DNA of 5,380 nucleotides from JADFOB01 sp964651325 (GTDB taxonomy: Bacteria; Planctomycetota; Phycisphaerae; UBA1845): NCBI GenBank assembly GCA_964651325.1, contig CAZYXP010000229.1, positions 1 to 5,380 of the forward strand, read 5' to 3'. Under the pieces are notes generated by a model. The model was not told where the DNA came from. It searched no databases and saw only the letters and a list, made by a program, of their open reading frames with translations. Every line of letters begins with the position of its first letter. Position 1 is the stretch's first letter. Shown one piece after another: positions 5,331-5,380 of this stretch. A program made the translations under genes and the position numbers.

Positions 5331-5380
5331 ATGAAACTATGAAGCGAGTCTCCCCCGGGGTACTTTCGGGGTATCGGATC

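Noticed and set aside
5061..5342. 93-codon plus-strand frame overlapping the flagellin end
   Set aside because: It runs through the flagellin stop, three hairpins, the strong terminator and the palindrome, so it cannot be a plausible gene.

Overview
The window is GC-rich bacterial DNA that looks most like a planctomycete or a close relative. The reasons are the type of flagellin (a glycine-rich central domain with a GATFQLG segment and the ending LGIANQQGAQILSLL), the RsgA with a lysine/arginine-rich N-terminal extension, and a secreted VWA protein with the YfbK-like N-terminal module common in that phylum. This assignment is inference from protein character only.

Four genes are supported. 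On the minus strand lie rsgA (1063-2235, ribosome-maturation GTPase) and, 197 bases downstream, the 5' part of a secreted VWA-domain gene that runs off the left edge (865 to 1). On the plus strand lie pyrF (2330-3289, OMP decarboxylase, last step of UMP synthesis) and a complete flagellin gene (3638-5107). rsgA and pyrF diverge from a 94-base region rich in short palindromes.

The non-coding parts are more structured than average. A strong bulged hairpin and a possible weak terminator separate rsgA from the VWA gene. The 348-base gap before the flagellin gene holds an 8-bp inverted repeat, an AT-richer stretch with a possible -10 box, and a hairpin just upstream of the ribosome binding site. 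After the flagellin stop come three consecutive hairpins, the last an excellent intrinsic terminator. Beyond it is a perfect 8-bp-stem palindrome resembling a dispersed REP-type element.

The genes do not form one pathway: two are housekeeping genes, one is a surface or periplasmic protein, and one is a motility filament subunit that appears to be its own transcription unit with no other flagellar genes next to it. I see no mobile element, CRISPR array, tRNA or rRNA, and no convincing new multi-gene system. The most notable material is the flagellin and the RNA or DNA structures flanking it.
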